IMG/VR virus record: IMGVR_UViG_3300046010_006221
Span: 1 to 41,425 of that record
Length of the DNA stretch: 41,425 nucleotides
Reading direction: 5' to 3' (one strand)
DNA from: a virus
Each line of letters begins with the position of its first letter. The stretch's first letter is position 1. The notes below the pieces were generated by a model, which had not been told where the DNA came from, did no database searches, and worked only from the letters and a program-made list of their open reading frames with translations. Below, piece after piece: positions 37,933 to 41,425 of the stretch. The position numbers and the translations under genes are program-made.

Positions 37933-39030
37933 ATGAACGTGACTCAGCAGCCCCCGGGCAATGACCAAGCGCGCAACGCGCAGTCCTCTGGCCCGCAGCA
38001 GCCTCCGCAGTCCCTCGGGCTCTCGGAGGCTGCCCGGCTCCTCGCACAGCGTCGGAGTGCCCTGCGCCAGCAGCCCGCACCAACCGAGCAGCAGGAACCG
38101 CAGCGGCGTGCGCCGGCCGAGGAGTTCGCCGATGAGGCGGGCGACGAGGTCGAAGCGCTGGCAGGCGACGAAGGCGAGGAACTCGAAGGTCAGGAACTCC
38201 AGCCGGACGGCGAGGAGCAGGCCGAGGCCGACGAGGGAATCACCGACGACGCGATCCTCGAACTCGACGGCGAAGAGATCCCGCTGTCGCAGATCAAGGA
38301 GTGGCGCGAAGGCGCCATGCGTCAGGCCGACTACCAGCGGAAAACCCAAGCCCTGTCGCAGCAGATGCAGGGGATCACGGAGCTGGAGTCGAACCTCAAC
38401 AGGTTCGCTCATGCCATCAACCGGGACTTCCAGTCGCGGATCGAGATGGCATCCCGTGCCCTCCGGCCGTTCGCTGAGACGGACTGGGCGAAGCTCGCTC
38501 GTGAGAACCCGGCCGAATACAACGGGCGGAAGGTGCAGTTCGAGCAGGCCAAGGGCCAGCTCGCAGCCATGCAGCAGCAGTGGCAAGCCTTCGCGCAGGA
38601 GTACGACGGGCTCTCGCAGCAGGCGATTCGCATGAAGGCCAAGGCGGCCCTGCCCGAGATCAAGCAGCGGATCAAGGGCTGGAACGACGCGCTCTACACC
38701 GAGCGCATGGCCTTCGTGAAGGACACCTATCGGGCAGACGTCGACACGCTCTCCAAGGTCACGGACCCGTGGTTCTGGGAGTTGGCGAACGACGCCTACC
38801 TGTACCGGAAGGGCAAGCAGCTTCCCGCGCAGTCGAAGACGAAGCGGATTCTGCCCAAGCCCATCCGCGGCGGACAGGCTACTCCGCGCCAGCCGTCACA
38901 GGCGAAGGTGCTGGAGCAGCAGGTCCGGCAGATTGGACCGGGGAGCCGCACCAGCGAGCGTGAGGCACTCGGAGTGAAACTTCTTCAGCAGCGTCGCGCA
39001 GCCGCACAGAAGGCCGCGACGCGGAGGTAA
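37933..39030 (+). CDS. Scaffolding protein
   Basis: A 365-aa protein from ATG 37933 (GAAGGTAG upstream). The first 60 residues are Gln/Pro-rich. Residues about 60-110 are strongly acidic (FADEAGDEVEALAGDEGEEL). Then ILELDGEEIPLSQIKEWREG and DYQRKTQALSQQMQG form the common scaffold block (G-E-I-x-L-x-x-L-K ... DYxRKTQ). The rest is coiled coil (RKVQFEQAKGQLAAMQQQWQ) with a basic C-terminus able to bind the capsid protein. It immediately precedes the major capsid gene by six bases, the canonical order. Confidence 0.8.
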   Translation: MNVTQQPPGNDQARNAQSSGPQQPPQSLGLSEAARLLAQRRSALRQQPAPTEQQEPQRRAPAEEFADEAGDEVEALAGDEGEELEGQELQPDGEEQAEADEGITDDAILELDGEEIPLSQIKEWREGAMRQADYQRKTQALSQQMQGITELESNLNRFAHAINRDFQSRIEMASRALRPFAETDWAKLARENPAEYNGRKVQFEQAKGQLAAMQQQWQAFAQEYDGLSQQAIRMKAKAALPEIKQRIKGWNDALYTERMAFVKDTYRADVDTLSKVTDPWFWELANDAYLYRKGKQLPAQSKTKRILPKPIRGGQATPRQPSQAKVLEQQVRQIGPGSRTSEREALGVKLLQQRRAAAQKAATRR

Positions 39031-39036
39031 GCCAAC

Positions 39037-40170
39037 ATGGCACGCGCAATCATCACCGGCGTCGGCGGTGTACCGCAGTCGTCGGTCGCATCCCGCACGA
39101 ACAACGCCTACAACACCGAGGGCGTCGTCGAGTCCGTCGAGGACATCATCGAACTCATCTCGCCCTATGAGACGCCCTTCTACAGCCAGATCGAGAAGGG
39201 CGACGTCAAGGACCGCCTCCACTACTGGCAGGAAGACGTGCTGGAGCCGGCGGTCCGCAACAACGCGGTAATCGCGGGCTGGGAGCCCGTCACCGCCGCC
39301 TCGTGGAACACGTCGACCCCCGGCATGAAGTCCAACTTCGTGCAGACGTTCCTCAAGACGGCGCGCGTCACCGGCCAGATGCGGGCGGTCGACACCTACG
39401 GTCGCGGCGACGAGCTGGACTACCAGATCATGAAGCGTGGCCGTGAGCTGAAGCGCGACATCGAGTCGTCGCTGCTTGCGGACTCGACCGGCGTGGTCGG
39501 CGGCGGCGGCACCGGCGCGAACGCGGCGTTCCCGCAGGACGTGACGGGCGCCACCGCGGCGACGCTCACCGGCGCATTCCGCCTCATCAACACCGGCAAC
39601 CTGCCGATCGGCGCCACGTCAGCCGCGGGCGCGGGCTCGGTGTTCGCCGGTCAGGCCGGCGGCGATGCGACTGGCGCGCAGCTTTCGGTCACGACCCCGG
39701 GCACGAACCGGCCGTTCACCGAGATCATCCTTCTGGCAGCGCAGAAGGCGGTCTATGACGCCGGCGGCACCCCGACGCAGGCGATCATGAGCGCCTTCCA
39801 CGCGCAGATCATGGCGAACTTCGCCTACATCGACCCGACCACCAGCTCGGGCCTCAATGCAGGCACCCGCGTTCGCCAGATCGCCAGCGACAACGCCATC
39901 ACCAACGTCGTCGATATGTATAAGTCGCCCTACGGGACGATCGCCGTCGTCATCGACCGCTTCGTGCAGGGCAACCTCCCTACCGAGACGAAGGGCTTCG
40001 TGCTGCTGGCCGACCCGGACTTCTGGAAGCTCGGCGTCCTGCGTCCGATGCAGTCGGAGATGCTCGCGAAGACTGGCGACAACGACAAGGCGATGCTCAT
40101 CGCCGACTACACGCTCATCCACAAGAACACGAGCGCGTCTGGCGCGATCCGCGACCTCAACGTAACGTAA
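39037..40170 (+). CDS. Major capsid protein (SU10/DUF5309-like, HK97-fold)
   Basis: A 377-aa protein. NAYNTEGVVESVEDIIELIS then PYETPFYSQIEKGDVKDRLH and YWQEDVLEPA match the N-terminal arm and E-loop start of the SU10/DUF5309 capsid family. KTARVTGQMRAVDTYGRGDE then KRGRELKRDIESSLLAD forms the spine helix. Later ADPDFWKLGVLRPMQSEMLA and IADYTLIHKNTSASG give the A-domain and C-terminal strands. Length is normal. A strong terminator follows 13 bases after its stop, setting high expression apart from the connector genes. Confidence 0.9.
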   Translation: MARAIITGVGGVPQSSVASRTNNAYNTEGVVESVEDIIELISPYETPFYSQIEKGDVKDRLHYWQEDVLEPAVRNNAVIAGWEPVTAASWNTSTPGMKSNFVQTFLKTARVTGQMRAVDTYGRGDELDYQIMKRGRELKRDIESSLLADSTGVVGGGGTGANAAFPQDVTGATAATLTGAFRLINTGNLPIGATSAAGAGSVFAGQAGGDATGAQLSVTTPGTNRPFTEIILLAAQKAVYDAGGTPTQAIMSAFHAQIMANFAYIDPTTSSGLNAGTRVRQIASDNAITNVVDMYKSPYGTIAVVIDRFVQGNLPTETKGFVLLADPDFWKLGVLRPMQSEMLAKTGDNDKAMLIADYTLIHKNTSASGAIRDLNVT

Positions 40171-40182
40171 GCGACACAGGAG

Positions 40183-40210
40183 CCCCCGGGGGAAACCCCG
40201 GGGGTTTTCT
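40183..40210 (+). terminator. Rho-independent terminator after the capsid gene, overlapping the next ribosome site
   Basis: CCCCCGGGG (40183-40191), loop GAAA, CCCCGGGGG (40196-40204), then TTTTCT. The stem is nine perfect G-C pairs. It should end most capsid transcripts. The next gene's ATG is at 40212, so the GGGGG of the stem is its only ribosome-site candidate. Termination and start of 40212 may therefore be linked. Confidence 0.85.
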
Positions 40211-40211
40211 C

Positions 40212-40577
40212 ATGACTGGCTTCAAAGCCATCGTCGACAACGACGGCCCCGGGCGCGTCAAGTTCCAGCTTCAGCACTTCGAGGACGTCGGCCCAGCTCT
40301 TCGTCAGGCCGAGCTTCAGCGCAAGCTGGAAGCGGAGCGTCTCCGCAAGGAAAACGAGGTTCGCCCACAGGCGAAGCTGCCGATCACCGTCGTGATGTCC
40401 ATCAAGCAGCGCTATGGCATCGACGCACTCAAGATCCGCCCGGACCAAGAGAAGCGCTTCTGGCAGATCCTTCAGACCGAATACCCCGCGCTGCTGACGA
40501 CGCAGAAGAAGGTCTACCGCGCGCCCAAGCGCGAGAAGATCCGCTTCGCGCCGGGCACGCTCTCGCTGGCGCCGTGA
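40212..40577 (+). CDS. Hypothetical protein between capsid and connector
   Basis: A 121-aa basic protein from ATG 40212, two bases after the terminator T-run. Contains IVDNDGPGRVKFQLQHFEDV, LRQAELQRKLEAERLRKENE (coiled coil), SIKQRYGIDALKIRPDQEKR and WQILQTEYPALLTTQKKVYR. Position suggests a small head-completion or decoration-linked protein. Family unknown. The connector starts one base after its stop. Confidence 0.6.
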   Translation: MTGFKAIVDNDGPGRVKFQLQHFEDVGPALRQAELQRKLEAERLRKENEVRPQAKLPITVVMSIKQRYGIDALKIRPDQEKRFWQILQTEYPALLTTQKKVYRAPKREKIRFAPGTLSLAP

Positions 40578-40578
40578 G

Positions 40579-41235
40579 ATGCCGGCGAACCTCACCGAAC
40601 TCAAGGCCGACGTCGCGGGCTGGCTGAATCGCGACGACATCGACGACGCGGACCTCGGCAAGTTCGTCCGCCTCGGCGAGCTTCAGCTCGATCTCTTCCT
40701 GCGCTGCCGCTACACCTCGAAGACGACGCGCTTCTTCGTCTCGAACGGCCTCATCACGATCCCCGATGACTACACGGAGCTTCGGATCGTGCAGCCCGTC
40801 GGGACGTGGGACGGCGCCGACGAGGGGACGCTCGTGGCGAGTCCGCAGCCGCCCATGACGCCGGTGTCCTTCCAGTCGCTCGCGGCTTACCAGAGCGGCT
40901 CGTATCCGGGCTACCCCGCCAACTACGCGGAGACGCCGGACGGCGTGAGCTGGGCCATCTACCCCGCCGGCCTCTGGGCCATCGACGTGAGCTACTACCA
41001 CAAGCTCCCGCCGCTCTCCGACGACAACGCGGCGACGGTGCGGCTCTTTCAAGCCTTCCCGGACGTGTACCTCTCGGCGGCGATGGTGGAGGCGGAGAAT
41101 TGGCTCAAGGTGAAGGAGCCTGACCGCGGCCCGTGGCGCGGCAAGCTCGACGCCTACATCACTTCCCTCAACGGCAACAGCCGGCGCAGCGAAGTCTCGG
41201 GCGGGACGCTCGTGACGCGCTCGCCATACAGGTGA
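40579..41235 (+). CDS. Head-tail connector (SU10 adaptor-like), complete copy
   Basis: A 218-aa protein from ATG 40579. NLTELKADVAGWLNRDDIDD, then LGKFVRLGELQLDLFLRCRY is the helical opening of SU10-type adaptors. RFFVSNGLITIPDDYTELRI is the central strand block. YYHKLPPLSDDN, then LFQAFPDVYLSAAMVEAENW gives the C-terminal helices. The pairing with an SU10/DUF5309 capsid supports the call. It would ring the portal and hold the tail nozzle. Its C-terminal 94 codons are repeated at window positions 2-286 by genome wrap-around. Confidence 0.8.
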   Translation: MPANLTELKADVAGWLNRDDIDDADLGKFVRLGELQLDLFLRCRYTSKTTRFFVSNGLITIPDDYTELRIVQPVGTWDGADEGTLVASPQPPMTPVSFQSLAAYQSGSYPGYPANYAETPDGVSWAIYPAGLWAIDVSYYHKLPPLSDDNAATVRLFQAFPDVYLSAAMVEAENWLKVKEPDRGPWRGKLDAYITSLNGNSRRSEVSGGTLVTRSPYR

Positions 41236-41425
41236 CGTCATGCCGATCGGCTCACTCAACACCGCTACGCCGGGGTCCGGCGAAGTAGCGGGCACGTCTG
41301 GCCCTTCCGAGCTGAAGGGGATCAAGACCGAGATCCGCGCGAGTTTCCCGAACTTCACGGCAGGCAACGACGTCGTTACGAAGACCGCGTCCCAGCTCAA
41401 CGACGCCCCCCAGAAGGGCGCTTCC
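40950..41425. repeat. Right copy of imperfect terminal redundancy (476 bp)
   Basis: Direct repeat of 1-476 with the ten third-position differences listed there. The differences cluster at window positions 41049-41299; the outer 99 bases on the left and 126 on the right match perfectly. Unique genome length is therefore 40,949 bp. Confidence 0.9.
41240..41425 (+). CDS. Tail fibre gene, N-terminal part cut by window edge
   Basis: The first 62 codons of the fibre gene complete at 291-1493. The protein is identical over this part despite six base changes. Starts at ATG 41240, five bases after the connector stop, and runs off the window. Confidence 0.85.
   Translation, partial: MPIGSLNTATPGSGEVAGTSGPSELKGIKTEIRASFPNFTAGNDVVTKTASQLNDAPQKGAS

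Noticed and set aside
37909-37937. Promoter-like TTGACT-17-TATGAA before the scaffold gene
   Set aside because: The -10 box overlaps the scaffold start codon, so a transcript from it could not serve that gene, and the stop codon of the previous gene supplies part of the match.
1-41425. Diversity-generating retroelement, CRISPR array, tRNA genes, integrase
   Set aside because: No reverse transcriptase frame, no regular spaced repeats, no recognisable cloverleaf and no tyrosine or serine recombinase were seen on either strand.

Overview
The window is almost certainly one complete genome of a tailed, podovirus-type phage of a Gram-negative, high-GC host. It is cut open inside the head-tail connector region. 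Bases 1-476 recur at 40950-41425 with ten substitutions, so the unique circle is 40,949 bp. Evidence for a phage: large terminase, portal, scaffold-like protein, SU10/DUF5309-type capsid, connector, ejection-type proteins, tailspikes, and a lysis cassette. Evidence for a Gram-negative host: a nested Rz/Rz1 spanin pair and a T7-type amidase. An alphaproteobacterial or similar high-GC host is possible, but the sequence does not prove it.

Layout. Late genes run rightward from about 28.8 kb, through the window end, to 16.8 kb. Their order is: small-terminase candidate, zinc-binding protein, large terminase, portal, a 1,376-aa polyvalent-type protein, two small proteins, scaffold, capsid, terminator, connector, C1q-like fibre, nozzle/DNA-stabilisation protein, a run of internal/ejection-type proteins, two beta-helix tailspikes, accessory fibre genes, and the lysis cassette (holin candidates, Rz/Rz1, amidase). 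A leftward early block (21.3-16.7 kb) carries a YqaJ exonuclease next to a putative annealing protein, then small genes including an HTH regulator, two exported or membrane proteins, and an HTH/HNH pair. A rightward early block (21.4-28.0 kb) carries a DUF932/TIGR03299 protein, many small unknown genes, a replication initiator with an iteron-like tract in its linker, a duplicated small gene, and a PD-(D/E)xK nuclease. I saw no DNA polymerase, primase, RNA polymerase, integrase, tRNA, CRISPR array or reverse transcriptase. Replication therefore presumably borrows the host replisome.

Regulation. Three early promoters share TTGACAC followed, at one fixed offset, by GTACCC. Each is followed by a hairpin at the predicted RNA 5' end, then an AAGGGA-type ribosome site and a start codon. 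A fourth, weaker promoter at 28.06 kb has the hairpin but lacks GTACCC. The 28.0-28.85 kb stretch ahead of the terminase genes is unusual: it holds a 21-aa Lys/Pro/Ala peptide gene, two long inverted repeats and other short foldable sequences. It is the best place to look for a new regulatory or packaging element.

Uncertain points. Reading-frame evidence conflicts at 25.46-25.84 kb. Several small proteins have no recognisable family. Named functions rest on motifs read by eye, not on searches.
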